Source: Microbacterium flavescens (lineage in GTDB: Bacteria > Actinomycetota > Actinomycetes > Actinomycetales > Microbacteriaceae). From it: a stretch of DNA of 64,000 nucleotides. The position numbers were made by a program, and so were the translations under genes. A model generated the notes under the pieces. That model made no database searches. It saw nothing but the letters and a program-made list of their open reading frames with translations, and was not told the origin of the DNA. This document shows, one piece after another, positions 22,904 through 31,869 of the stretch. Within the stretch, counting starts at the first letter, position 1; every line of letters begins with the position of its first letter. The stretch spans positions 62,001-126,000 of the forward strand of contig NZ_JAFIWA010000002.1 of the NCBI RefSeq assembly GCF_018588945.1, read 5' to 3'.

Positions 22904-24820
22904 TCAGGCGTAGACGTTGACCTCGGTGCCGGTGGGCGCCCAGTCGTAGACGAACTTGGCGACGTCGATCGGCATGTTCACGCAGCCGTGGCTCATCCGG
23001 TTGCCGAAGTTGTTGTGCCAGTAGGTGCCGTGGAAGCCCTGGTCACCGTTGAAGTAGGTCACCCAGGGGACGTTCTCCGTGCAGTAGCTGTTCTGGGCCT
23101 CGGGGTTGTAGCAGAGCTCGCCCATGTCCTGCATGCTCACGTGCGCGAAGATGCGGAACGAGCCGGTCTGCGTCGGCGTGCCCGGGAGGCCCGACGAGAT
23201 CGCGTAGGAGGCGATCACCTGGTCGTTCTCGAAGAGATAGGTCGTCTGGGCGCTCAGGTCGACCTCGATGCGGCGCTCGAGCGCCGTCGTGGCGAACTCG
23301 GTCTCGGTGACCGGCAGCTCGTACTTCGCGTTGCCGGCGGCGAGCTGCGCGGCGTACTCGTCGGCGATGCCGACGGTGTCGCCGAGCTCGCGGCCCGGCA
23401 CGCCGACGGCCAGTTCGGTGAGCACCCCGCCGCCCGAGTCGGTGATGACCTTGGCGTTGACGACGTCGCGGTTGACGGCGGCCGGAAGGGTGGCGACGAC
23501 CTCCTCGATCGCGGCGGAGTCGACCGAGATGTCGAACGTTCCGCGCTCCCCGGGTGTGACGGTGAGCCACGACGCGGCCACCTCGCGTGCCACGGGAACG
23601 GTCCGCTCGCTGCCGACGTAGAAGCCGGCAGTCGTGAGGATGCCGTTGAGGCGATCGGCCGTGGCGTCGGCGACGTAGGTGGGCGTGGAGGCCTGAACGG
23701 GAGCCGAGACGGCGTCGAACTCGACGCGGGTCTCGCCCGCCTTGAAGGCGTCCTGCAGCGTCGCGCGCAGGGCGTCGACGTCGATGCCGGTCCCCGGCTC
23801 GGCGGGCGTCGTCACGTAGGAGACCGACGTCGCGTCGAAGGCCAGTGTGGCGTCGACCGGGTCGGAGTAGAGTTCCGGCGCGGCTGCCCGGAGCACGGAG
23901 CTCGCGGTCTCGTGGTCGATGCGCACCGGTGCGTCGACGGATGCCGGGAACCACGCCGTGACGTTCCACAGCGGGTTGGCGGCGAAGGCGTCGGCGACCA
24001 GGCCGCTCGCGTCGACCGATGCGCCGAGGTCGGCGCCGGTCACTTCGGCGTCGCCTCCCTCGCCGGTGAGGACGATGGTCGTGTCGGCGAGGCGCTGGTT
24101 CACGGCGTCGGTGGCGGCTGCGGTCGGCAGGAGCCCGACCGGCACGCCGGCGATCGATGTGCCGGGCGCGATGAGGGTGACCGAGGCGACGGCGAGTGCG
24201 ATGACCGCGACTCCGGCGGCCAGGCCGATCCACAGCGCCTTGCGGCTCTTCTTGGGCGCGGGCTCGTTCGGTGCCCACGCGTACACCGGGGAGTCGGGAC
24301 CGCCGCCGACGGGGGCGTCTGCGTCGATCGCGTCGTCGTCGGCAGGCGTGACGGGGGAGACGACCTCGGTGGGGGCGTCGGGCGCCGGCACAACCTCGGT
24401 GGTGTCGACGGCATCGAGGACCCTGGTCGCGTCGTCGGCCGGCTCGGTCGTGACGGGCTCGGTCTCGGTCTCGGTCTCGGTCTCGTCGACGGGATCCGCG
24501 TCGGCCTCGACCTCGGCCGCGGCCTCGTCGGCCTCGGCGTCGTCGACTTCAGCGTCTGCCTCGTCGACCTCGGCGTCGTCGACTTCAGCGTCTGCCTCGT
24601 CGAGGTCAGCGGAGTCACCGAGCTCTGCCTCGTCGACGTCAGCAGAATCAACGAGTTCTGCCTCGTCGACGTCAGCCGAGTCATCGAGTTCGGTCTCGTC
24701 GACGTCCGCAGAGTCGTCGACTTCGCCCGTTTCGGCGTCGGTGATCGCGGCGTCGTCGATGAGCGCAGCGTCGTCCGACTGCGCGTCCTCGGCTCCTGAC
24801 TTGGTCGCCAGATCCGTCAC
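22904..24820 (-). CDS. L,D-transpeptidase (YkuD) with long acidic cytoplasmic region
   Basis: 638 residues. Residues about 1-190 are a very acidic, repetitive region with near-copies of DSADVDEAEL and DAEVDEADAEV. A single TM helix (about 195-217, WIGLAAGVAVIALAVASVTL) follows, then repeated extracellular domains and a C-terminal YkuD domain with the catalytic motif SHGCVNM near 612. It forms 3-3 or other L,D crosslinks in peptidoglycan on the outer face of the membrane. Start is GTG at 24820. The acidic N-tail is a signal-anchor side domain of unknown role. Confidence 0.9.
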   Translation of the reverse strand: MTDLATKSGAEDAQSDDAALIDDAAITDAETGEVDDSADVDETELDDSADVDEAELVDSADVDEAELGDSADLDEADAEVDDAEVDEADAEVDDAEADEAAAEVEADADPVDETETETETEPVTTEPADDATRVLDAVDTTEVVPAPDAPTEVVSPVTPADDDAIDADAPVGGGPDSPVYAWAPNEPAPKKSRKALWIGLAAGVAVIALAVASVTLIAPGTSIAGVPVGLLPTAAATDAVNQRLADTTIVLTGEGGDAEVTGADLGASVDASGLVADAFAANPLWNVTAWFPASVDAPVRIDHETASSVLRAAAPELYSDPVDATLAFDATSVSYVTTPAEPGTGIDVDALRATLQDAFKAGETRVEFDAVSAPVQASTPTYVADATADRLNGILTTAGFYVGSERTVPVAREVAASWLTVTPGERGTFDISVDSAAIEEVVATLPAAVNRDVVNAKVITDSGGGVLTELAVGVPGRELGDTVGIADEYAAQLAAGNAKYELPVTETEFATTALERRIEVDLSAQTTYLFENDQVIASYAISSGLPGTPTQTGSFRIFAHVSMQDMGELCYNPEAQNSYCTENVPWVTYFNGDQGFHGTYWHNNFGNRMSHGCVNMPIDVAKFVYDWAPTGTEVNVYA

Positions 24821-24922
24821 GTCTTCACCCCCCGGTTGTGAGCAACGTTGCCCCCATGGTAAATGACAGGGCTGTGCGCGTGCGCAACGACCTGATCACG
24901 CTCTCGCACCGAGGCGCGCGCA

Positions 24923-25387
24923 TCACTCGCTGGGTGCGCACAGCTCCTCGAAGCGAGCGCCGGTCTCCTTGAAGCTCGCGCCGAGATCCTCGAGCTCGCC
25001 GACCTTCGACGTGTCGCCTTCGACGATCGCGGCCATGAGGTCGGCCACCTGTCCGAACATCGCCTGGAGATCAGGGAGGATCGCGGCCACCTCCTCGTTG
25101 CTGACCTGCTCCGACGCGTCGGAGAGGCTCTGCACCGCGGCATCCATCGCCTCGACGACCGCGTCGGGGTCGTTGGGGTCCATGTTCTCGAACTCCGCTG
25201 TCGCCTCGGTCATGATGTCGTTGACGACCTCGCACGCTTCCGTCGTGGTCTGCGTGCCGTTGTCGGTCCCGCTCGCGGACTGGTCGCCGTTCCCGGCGCC
25301 AGGGCCCGTGCATCCCGTCAGGCCGATGAGCGCGACCGCCGCCAGAGTGAGCGCGGCGAGGCGGTGGGGGAGGTACGTCGTACGCAT
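24923..25387 (-). CDS. Small predicted lipoprotein, acidic
   Basis: 154 residues. Signal peptide with lipobox LIGLTGC near residue 21-27, followed by a Gly/Ser/Thr linker and a helical acidic domain rich in Glu, Asp and Ala. Two Cys (in EACEVV and ELCAPSE) could form a disulfide. I do not recognise a family. ATG at 25387. It is upstream of the L,D-transpeptidase on the same strand, and a cell-envelope role is plausible. Confidence 0.75.
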   Translation of the reverse strand: MRTTYLPHRLAALTLAAVALIGLTGCTGPGAGNGDQSASGTDNGTQTTTEACEVVNDIMTEATAEFENMDPNDPDAVVEAMDAAVQSLSDASEQVSNEEVAAILPDLQAMFGQVADLMAAIVEGDTSKVGELEDLGASFKETGARFEELCAPSE

Positions 25388-25505
25388 CGTCCCACTGTAG
25401 GTGACGGCATCCGGCTCTCGCAGGGCGGGCGGAAACTCCTTGCGACCACCCGTGTAACAGTTTTGTAAACACGCCGCCCAAACCGGTCGCGAGGGCTTGC
25501 GGTTC

Positions 25506-25532
25506 GTTTGTTCGTAAGGTCTACTAACAAAC
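25506..25532. promoter_or_regulatory. ROK-type operator abutting the ROK repressor start codon
   Basis: GTTTGTTCGTA (25506-25516) and TACTAACAAAC (25522-25532) are an inverted repeat with 10 of 11 matching positions and a 5-nt spacer. The right arm ends directly before the ATG at 25533, so there is no room for a Shine-Dalgarno and the gene may have a very short or no leader. The GTTAGTA/TACTAAC core is typical of ROK repressor sites, which supports autoregulation. Confidence 0.6.
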
Positions 25533-26732
25533 ATGTCTGCATCGGAAGTGCAGCGCGGCTCTTCCACCATCGAGTCGCCGCACCCTTCAGGAAACGCGAA
25601 CGCCCGCGGCTTCAGCTCGAAGCGCGCGCTGCGCCAGGGAGCCAAGGTCCTGCCCGAGCACGCCCGCGGCCACAACCGCGCTCTGGTGCTGCAGACACTC
25701 TTCCATCAGGGCGCCATGAGCCGCGCCGATCTCTCGCGCGAGACCGGCCTCACCCGCGTGACGATCTCCGACCTCGTCGGCGAGCTCATCGCCGACGGCT
25801 TCGTCGCCGAGAAGGGTGTGCGAGAGGCCTCCGGTCCCGGCAAGCCCGCGATCCTCGTCGACCTCGACCGCGACGGTCACCGGATCGTCGGCATCGACCT
25901 CTCGGAGAGCGACACCATCTTCGGCGCGGTGCTCACCCTCGACGGTGACATCGTCTTCCGACGCGAGGTCCCGCTGCCGACGGCCGACGACGTCGTCGCG
26001 ACCGTCGTCGAACTGGCGAGAGTGCTCGTCGCAGAGTCGCACGCCCCGGTCCTCGGCATCGGGGTGGGCACCCCGGGTGTCGTCGACGATCGCGGCGTCA
26101 TCCTGACCGCTCCGAACTTCGGGTGGGCGGGCTTCGATCTCGAGGGAGCGCTGCAGAGCGCGCTCAGCCTGCCGGTCCTCGTCGCCAACGACGCCAACGC
26201 CGCGGTGCTCGCCGAGTACACGTTCGGAGGCGCCGGCGACGACGTCCTGCTCGTGAAAGTTGGCCGCGGTGTCGGCTCCGGCCTTCTCGCCGGCGGCCAG
26301 CCGATGCGCGGGAGCCGCTTCGCCGCGGGCGAGATCGGTCACGTCACCGTCGGCACCGACGGCGGCCCGGTCTGCGGCTGCGGGAAGATCGGATGCCTCG
26401 AGGCGTGGCTGTCGGTGCCGTCGCTGTCATCGCGCTTGGCCGCGGCATCCGCTCCCGAAGATCGGGACGGCATCCTCCGCGACGCGGGGGAGCGCCTCGG
26501 GATCGCGCTCGCGCCCGTGGTCGGGGTGCTCGACCTGTCGGAGATCGTGCTCTCGGGCCCCATCGAACTTCTCGACGGACCACTCGCGGAAGCGACCGTC
26601 GAGACCCTCCGCAAGCGCACGCTGGCGCAGTTCCAGGACAGCGTGCGCGTGCGGATGACGGAGCAAGGCCAGGACATCGTCCTGCGCGGAGCGGCCGTCA
26701 TGGTCCTGTCAGGACAACTCGGGGTGTCGTAG
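25533..26732 (+). CDS. ROK family transcriptional repressor of the amino-sugar operon
   Basis: 399 residues. Winged HTH at about 45-95 (NRALVLQTLFHQGAMSRADL, then GLTRVTISDLV), followed by a ROK sugar-binding domain. The zinc site is near 265-285 (GEIGHV...CGCGKIGCLEAW). The kinase-type catalytic DxGGT is not obvious, as expected for regulators. ATG at 25533; no RBS can be seen because the operator palindrome abuts it. Heads the operon for a sugar ABC importer, ROK kinase and nagB, so the effector is probably GlcNAc-6-phosphate or a related amino sugar. Confidence 0.9.
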   Translation: MSASEVQRGSSTIESPHPSGNANARGFSSKRALRQGAKVLPEHARGHNRALVLQTLFHQGAMSRADLSRETGLTRVTISDLVGELIADGFVAEKGVREASGPGKPAILVDLDRDGHRIVGIDLSESDTIFGAVLTLDGDIVFRREVPLPTADDVVATVVELARVLVAESHAPVLGIGVGTPGVVDDRGVILTAPNFGWAGFDLEGALQSALSLPVLVANDANAAVLAEYTFGGAGDDVLLVKVGRGVGSGLLAGGQPMRGSRFAAGEIGHVTVGTDGGPVCGCGKIGCLEAWLSVPSLSSRLAAASAPEDRDGILRDAGERLGIALAPVVGVLDLSEIVLSGPIELLDGPLAEATVETLRKRTLAQFQDSVRVRMTEQGQDIVLRGAAVMVLSGQLGVS

Positions 26733-26747
26733 CCACGCACCCGGCCT

Positions 26748-26763
26748 GGGGTCCGAGAACCCC
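26748..26763 (+). terminator. Weak hairpin between ROK repressor and binding-protein gene
   Basis: GGGGT-CCGAGA-ACCCC followed by TAATTTCC. Short stem, yet followed by a few T residues. It may partly separate repressor and transporter expression. Confidence 0.35.
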
Positions 26764-26827
26764 TAATTTCCCCCCGGATGGGTCACCCGACCCTTCCGAA
26801 CCATCAAGAAACACGAAGGAAGACACC

Positions 26828-28072
26828 ATGAACAAGAAGCTCGGAGCCCTCGCGCTCGTCGGCGCCGCCGCCGTCGTGCTCGCGGGCTGCGCCAGCGGCT
26901 CGGGCGGATCGAACCCCTCCGACTCGGCAGAGGCCGAGATCCGGGTGTGGCTCGTCGGCACCGACACTCCGCAGGACGCACGCGACTACCTGGTCGAGAC
27001 GTTCGAGGAGGAGAACCCCGGTTCCACCCTCGTCATCGAGGAGCAGACCTGGGAAGGTCTCGTCGACAAGCTCACGACCAGCCTCTCGAGCTCGGACAGC
27101 CCTGACCTGGTGGAGTTCGGCAACACCCAGGCGCCCGCGTTCACGTCGGTCGGCGCTCTGCTCGACATCAGCGACGAGTACGAGGCCCTCGGCGGCGACG
27201 ACCTGCTGCCCGGCTTCGTCGAGGCTGGATCGTACGACGGCAGCTTCTACGCGCCGCCGCTGTACTCGGGAGCTCGCGTGGTCTTCGCCGACCCCGCGCT
27301 CGTCTCGGAGGCGCCTGCGACGCTCGACGACTTCGTCGCGAACGCCAAGGACCTCGCGGCGGCGAACGAGGGCAAGTCGGGCCTCTACTTCGCCGGTCAG
27401 GACTGGTACAACGCGCTCCCGTTCATCTGGGAGAACGGCGGCGAGATCGCCGTCGCCGACGGTGAGACGTGGGACGCGCAGCTGAGCTCCGACGAATCCG
27501 TCGCCGGACTGCTGCAGGTGCAGGACCTCATGACGAACGCCTCGCTCGCACCGAAGGACGGCGACAACGCCGAGCCGTGGACGCCCTACTGCGAGGGCAC
27601 CTCGATCCAGTTCTCGGCCCCCAACTGGGCGCTGGGTCTGGCCAGCGAATGCGAGACCGCATCCCCGCCGGCCGCGCCCTTCGTGTACGCGATGCCCGGC
27701 ATGGACGGCGGCGCCGCCCAGGTATTCGCCGGCGGCTCGAACATCGGCATCTCGGCGAAGTCGGCTCACCCCGAGCTCGCGAAGAAGGCACTCGCCATCA
27801 TCCTGAGCGACGAGTTCCAGACGATCTACGGCGAGAACGGCCTCATCCCGGCGAAGAAGTCGCTGGCCTCGACGCTCGGCGACACCCCCGAGGCGATGGC
27901 GTTCACCGAGGCTGCCGGCAACGCGAAGCTCACGCCCGCGTCGCCCAACTGGGCCGAGGTCGAGGCCGCGCGCATCCTCGAGGACTTCTTCGTGAAGATC
28001 GCTCAGGGCGGCGACGTCAAGGCTCTCGCCGAAGAGGTCGACGTCAAGATCGAGGACATCCTCAACGGCTGA
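26828..28072 (+). CDS. Carbohydrate ABC transporter substrate-binding lipoprotein
   Basis: 414 residues. Signal peptide with lipobox VLAGC near residue 20, then a family-1 extracellular solute-binding fold (EIRVWLVGTDTPQDARDYLV, FIWENGGEIAVADG, FAGGSNIGIS). Located with two permeases, a ROK kinase and nagB, so it likely binds GlcNAc or a chito-oligosaccharide. ATG at 26828 with GAAGGAAG upstream. A hairpin in the 121-nt gap to the permease gene probably boosts its expression over the permeases. Confidence 0.92.
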   Translation: MNKKLGALALVGAAAVVLAGCASGSGGSNPSDSAEAEIRVWLVGTDTPQDARDYLVETFEEENPGSTLVIEEQTWEGLVDKLTTSLSSSDSPDLVEFGNTQAPAFTSVGALLDISDEYEALGGDDLLPGFVEAGSYDGSFYAPPLYSGARVVFADPALVSEAPATLDDFVANAKDLAAANEGKSGLYFAGQDWYNALPFIWENGGEIAVADGETWDAQLSSDESVAGLLQVQDLMTNASLAPKDGDNAEPWTPYCEGTSIQFSAPNWALGLASECETASPPAAPFVYAMPGMDGGAAQVFAGGSNIGISAKSAHPELAKKALAIILSDEFQTIYGENGLIPAKKSLASTLGDTPEAMAFTEAAGNAKLTPASPNWAEVEAARILEDFFVKIAQGGDVKALAEEVDVKIEDILNG

Positions 28073-28130
28073 TCCCACAGGCGCGCTGCGCCTTCGGCTT
28101 CCACGCCGATGACGCGTCCGCGTCGAATCC

Positions 28131-28161
28131 GGGCCGGCGGTGCATCACTGCCCGCCGGCCC
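28131..28161 (+). terminator. Intercistronic hairpin after binding-protein gene
   Basis: GGGCCGGCGG (28131-28140) pairs exactly with CCGCCGGCCC (28152-28161). No T-tract. Such hairpins between binding-protein and permease genes commonly stabilise the upstream mRNA or partly stop transcription. Confidence 0.6.
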
Positions 28162-28193
28162 GGCCACCTGTTCTGCCCTTCCCAGGAGTCACC

Positions 28194-29186
28194 ATGTCCA
28201 CCGCATCCAGCCGGCTCACCCCGATGGTGCAGCCCGTCGACGGCGAGGGGGAGTTCCCGTCCACCGGGATCGAGCCGCCCGAGCGTCGCCGATTCCTCCG
28301 GCCCGGGACGCTCACTCCTTTCGCGCTGCTGACCCCCGCGCTGATCGCCCTCGTCGTCATCACCGGCTGGCCGCTCCTGCAGCTGCTGATCATGTCGTTC
28401 CAGGAGTACGGCCGCGCCCAGGTGTTCGGCGCTCCGCCCGAGTTCGTCGGCCTCGAGAACTACATCGACATCCTCACCGATGCGGAATTCTGGGGTGTCC
28501 TCGGCCGCTCCGTCGCCTTCGCCGCAGTGTGCGTCGTCGCGACCATGGTGCTCGGCGTCCTGATCGCGCTGCTGATGAACCGCCTCGGCAAGGTGATGCG
28601 CACCGTCGTCTCGGTCGGGCTGCTGCTCTCCTGGGCGATGCCGCCGCTGTCGGCGACCATCGTCTGGGGCTGGATCTTCGACCCGCAGTACGGGGTCTTG
28701 AACAACATCCTCACGAACTGGTTCGGTCTCGATTTCGCCGGCCATCCGTGGCTCCTCGAGCCGCTCAGCTTCTTCTTCGTCGCGGCCATCATCATCGTGT
28801 GGGGCGCGATCCCCTTCGTGGTGTTCACCGTGTTCGCCGGCCTCACCCAGGTGCCGGACGAGGTGCTCGAGGCCGCGCAGCTCGACGGCGCCGGCGGGAC
28901 GAAGCGCTTCTTCCTCGTCGTCGTGCCGTACATCAAGTCGATCCTCGTGATCGTCACGATCCTCCAGATCATCTGGGACCTGCGCGTGTTCACGCAGATC
29001 TATGCGCTGCAGTCGATCGGCGGCCTCGCCGAGCAGACGAACACGCTCGGCGTGTACATCTACCGGGTGTCCCTCGGGTCGGGCGACTTCGGAGTCGGCG
29101 GCGCCATCTCCGTCATCGTCGTGCTGCTCCTCGCGGCCGTCTCGATCTTCTACGTCCGTCAGACCGTCAAGGAGGACTCGCTGTGA
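28194..29186 (+). CDS. Sugar ABC transporter permease (CUT1, MalF-like)
   Basis: 330 residues with six TM helices and the EAA loop EVLEAAQLDGAGGTKRFFLV near 240. It has an N-terminal extension of about 35 polar residues. AGGAGT precedes the ATG at 28194. Its stop overlaps the second permease (GTGA). With the partner it forms the pore of the amino-sugar importer; no ATPase gene is in the operon, so a shared MsiK/MsmX-type ATPase elsewhere is expected. Confidence 0.93.
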   Translation: MSTASSRLTPMVQPVDGEGEFPSTGIEPPERRRFLRPGTLTPFALLTPALIALVVITGWPLLQLLIMSFQEYGRAQVFGAPPEFVGLENYIDILTDAEFWGVLGRSVAFAAVCVVATMVLGVLIALLMNRLGKVMRTVVSVGLLLSWAMPPLSATIVWGWIFDPQYGVLNNILTNWFGLDFAGHPWLLEPLSFFFVAAIIIVWGAIPFVVFTVFAGLTQVPDEVLEAAQLDGAGGTKRFFLVVVPYIKSILVIVTILQIIWDLRVFTQIYALQSIGGLAEQTNTLGVYIYRVSLGSGDFGVGGAISVIVVLLLAAVSIFYVRQTVKEDSL

Positions 29187-30097
29187 GCACCGCCACGGCC
29201 CCCTCGCCCTCCGCTCCGCGCGTCGTCGAACGCTCGGAGCGCGACCTCCGCTCCCGGCGCAGCCGCCGTCTCACGGCCGTCCTGCGCAACGCCGCCGCCG
29301 TCGTCGTCTTCGTCGCCTCGGTCTTCCCGGTGTACTGGATGGTCAACACGTCCTTCCAGCCGAACGGGCAGGTGCGCGGAGCCGATCTGCACTTCTGGCC
29401 CGACAACGGCACGCTCGAGAACTACGCCGCCGTCATGTTCGGCGATACGCGCGCCCCATTCGGCCCAGCCCTCGCCAACTCCATCGCCGTGACGCTGCTG
29501 ACGGTCGTCGCCGCGCTCGTGATCGGCTTCCTGGCCGCGCTCGCCGTAACGCGCTTCCGCTTCCGCACCCGTGGAGCGTTCATCATCGCGATCCTCGTGG
29601 TTCAGATGATTCCCGCCGAGGCGATGATCATCTCGATCTTCCGGCTGGTCGACGGCTGGCAGCTGCTCAACACCATCCTGGGTCTGTCGTTGGTCTACGT
29701 CGCCACGGTGCTGCCGTTCACCATCTGGACCCTGCGCGGCTTCGTCAACGGCGTGCCTGCCGACCTCGAGGAGGCCGCCATGATCGACGGCCTGAGCAGG
29801 CCGCAGGCATTCTGGCGGATCACCTTCCCGCTGCTGGCCCCCGGCCTCGTCGCCACCGGCGTGTTCGCGTTCATCCAGGCCTGGAACGAGTTCGTGTTCG
29901 CCCTGGTGCTCAATCCGCGTCCCGAGGCCATGACGCTTCCGGTCTGGCTGCGCACGTTCCTCGACCCGAACGGGGGCATCAACTGGGCGGAGCTCATGGC
30001 GGCATCCACGCTCGTCGCCATCCCCGTCGTGGTCTTCTTCCTGATCATCCAGGGGCGCATGACGAGCGGCCTCGTCGCGGGGGCGGTCAAGGGCTGA
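29183..30097 (+). CDS. Sugar ABC transporter permease (CUT1, MalG-like)
   Basis: 304 residues with six TM helices, starting with SVFPVYWMVNTSFQPNG typical of MalG-like subunits, and the EAA motif DLEEAAMIDGLSRPQAFWRI near 200. GTG start at 29183 overlapping the previous stop. Forms the importer channel with the preceding permease. Confidence 0.93.
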   Translation: MSTATAPSPSAPRVVERSERDLRSRRSRRLTAVLRNAAAVVVFVASVFPVYWMVNTSFQPNGQVRGADLHFWPDNGTLENYAAVMFGDTRAPFGPALANSIAVTLLTVVAALVIGFLAALAVTRFRFRTRGAFIIAILVVQMIPAEAMIISIFRLVDGWQLLNTILGLSLVYVATVLPFTIWTLRGFVNGVPADLEEAAMIDGLSRPQAFWRITFPLLAPGLVATGVFAFIQAWNEFVFALVLNPRPEAMTLPVWLRTFLDPNGGINWAELMAASTLVAIPVVVFFLIIQGRMTSGLVAGAVKG

Positions 30098-30140
30098 TGC
30101 GCGCGCACAACGACACCCTCTCCCGCGGGGAGACGGGGCG

Positions 30141-31067
30141 ATGAAGGTCGGCCTGGACGTCGGCGGCACGAAGACCGACGCCGTCGCCGTCGACAACTCC
30201 GGCGCGATCGTGGGTCACGTGCGCCTCGCGACAGGGTGGGGACCGGATGCCGTCACCGCCACGGTCCTCGATGCGGTGAGCGCCCTGGGGCGCGAGGCCG
30301 GCGTCGACGTCTCGGCGATCCGCTCCGTCGGCATCGGCATCCCGGGCCAGATCGAGCCGGGAGCGGGACGCGTGGTGCATGCCGTCAACCTCGGTGTCGA
30401 GGAACTCGACCTCGTGGCCGCGACGCAGCCGCGCCTCGGCGTGCCGGTCGGGGTGGAGAACGACGTCAAGGCGGCCGCGCTCGGTGCGTTCGCCCTGCAC
30501 GGCGGCTCGGGCTCGATGGGCTACCTGAACCTCGGCACCGGCATCGCGGCGGGCATCGTGAGCGAGGGCGTCCTGTGGCGAGGCGCGCGCGGCACGGCCG
30601 GCGAGGTCGGGCACATCTCCGTCGATCCGAGCGGACCGCTCTGCCGCTGCGGTCAGCACGGCTGCATCGAGGCGCTCGCCGGTGGCGGGGCGATCGCCGA
30701 GCGGTGGGGTCATGCCGCGGCGCTGCCGGTGCGCGACGTGTTCGACGCCGCCGATGCGGGAGACCCCACCGCGCGCGAGCTGCGGGCCGGGCTCGCACGG
30801 GGTGTCGCGGCGGCCGTGCGCGTGCTCGTGCTGACCGCCGACCTCGACGCCGTCGTCCTGGGCGGCGGCGTGACCGCTCTCGGCGAGCGTTTGATGACGG
30901 ATGTCGCGGCCGAGCTCGCGGCCAGTGCCGAGGCATCCCCGTTCATGCGATCCCTGCGCCTCCAGGAGCGCGTCGAGCTGCTGCCTGCGGGCTCTCCCGC
31001 CGCGGCACTCGGCGCTGCCCTCGTCGGCGCGGCCCGCGACCCGGAGGGAGCACTCGCCCGTGGCTGA
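30141..31067 (+). CDS. ROK family sugar kinase (probable N-acetylglucosamine/glucose kinase)
   Basis: 308 residues. ATP-binding DVGGTKTDAVAV at the N-terminus, GIGIPGQIEPGAG, catalytic-region ENDVKAAALG, and the ROK zinc motif GHISVDPSGPLCRCGQHGC. Lacks the HTH of the repressor at 25533, so it is an enzyme. Placed between the importer and nagB, it most likely makes GlcNAc-6-phosphate. ATG at 30141; its stop overlaps the nagB GTG by 8 nt. Confidence 0.9.
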   Translation: MKVGLDVGGTKTDAVAVDNSGAIVGHVRLATGWGPDAVTATVLDAVSALGREAGVDVSAIRSVGIGIPGQIEPGAGRVVHAVNLGVEELDLVAATQPRLGVPVGVENDVKAAALGAFALHGGSGSMGYLNLGTGIAAGIVSEGVLWRGARGTAGEVGHISVDPSGPLCRCGQHGCIEALAGGGAIAERWGHAAALPVRDVFDAADAGDPTARELRAGLARGVAAAVRVLVLTADLDAVVLGGGVTALGERLMTDVAAELAASAEASPFMRSLRLQERVELLPAGSPAAALGAALVGAARDPEGALARG

Positions 31068-31839
31068 GATCATCATCGTCGGCGATCAGGCCGAGGCCGG
31101 CGCCATCGCCGCCGACGAGATCGTGCGCCTCATCCGCGCGAACCCCGAGACGGTGCTCGGACTGGCCACCGGATCCACGCCGCTGCCGGTCTACGAGGCG
31201 CTTCGCCCGCGCGTCGCCGCCCTGGACGTGTCGCGTGTGCGCGGCTTCGCCCTCGACGAGTACGTCGGCCTCGACCCCGCGCATCCCGAGAGCTATCGCT
31301 CGGTGATCTCGCGCGAGGTCGTCGAGCCGCTCGGTCTCGACCCGGCCCTCGTCCGCGTTCCGGACGGGTCGCTCGACGGCATCGAGCACGCCGGCGACGC
31401 CTACGAGCGCGCGATCGTGGACGCGGGCGGCGTCGACCTGCAGATCCTCGGCATCGGGACGGACGGCCACATCGGCTTCAACGAGCCGGGTTCCTCATTC
31501 GCGTCGCTGACGCGCGTGAAGACCCTTACCGAGCAGACGCGCGAAGACAACGCGCGCTTCTTCGACAGCGTCGACGACGTGCCGCGGCACTGCATCACGC
31601 AGGGTCTCGGCACGATCATGCGCGCGCGGCATCTCGTGCTCCTCGCGTTCGGCGAGGGCAAGGCCGAGGCCGTCGCGGGCGCGGTGGAGGGCCCGGTGAC
31701 GGCATCCCTTCCCGGCTCGGCGATCCAGCTGCACCCGCACGCCACGGTGCTCGTCGACGAGGCCGCCGCTTCGCGCCTCGCCCATGCCGACTACTACCGC
31801 TACGCGTACGCGAACAAGCCCGCCTGGCAGGGTCTCTGA
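31060..31839 (+). CDS. nagB: Glucosamine-6-phosphate deaminase
   Basis: 259 residues. Converts glucosamine-6-phosphate to fructose-6-phosphate and ammonia. Motifs: LGLATGSTPLPVYEAL, FALDEYVGLDPAHPES with the catalytic Asp, and GIGTDGHIGFNEPGSSF with the catalytic His region. GTG at 31060 has GGAGGGA upstream and overlaps the kinase gene. Completes the import-phosphorylate-deaminate route, with nagA supplied from 36191-37318. Confidence 0.96.
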   Translation: MAEIIIVGDQAEAGAIAADEIVRLIRANPETVLGLATGSTPLPVYEALRPRVAALDVSRVRGFALDEYVGLDPAHPESYRSVISREVVEPLGLDPALVRVPDGSLDGIEHAGDAYERAIVDAGGVDLQILGIGTDGHIGFNEPGSSFASLTRVKTLTEQTREDNARFFDSVDDVPRHCITQGLGTIMRARHLVLLAFGEGKAEAVAGAVEGPVTASLPGSAIQLHPHATVLVDEAAASRLAHADYYRYAYANKPAWQGL

Positions 31840-31862
31840 CCGCCCGCACACTAGCCGGGCGG
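31840..31862. terminator. Bidirectional hairpin after nagB
   Basis: CCGCCCG (31840-31846) pairs with CGGGCGG (31856-31862) around a 9-nt loop, starting directly after the nagB stop. It separates nagB from the converging FAD-oxidase gene, which ends at 31870. Confidence 0.65.
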
Positions 31863-31869
31863 TCCGGTT

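Noticed and set aside
31855-31869. CRISPR-like or tRNA-like structures near short hairpins in the window
   Set aside because: No regularly spaced repeats of 24-40 bp with unique spacers and no cloverleaf with T-loop were found anywhere in the window.
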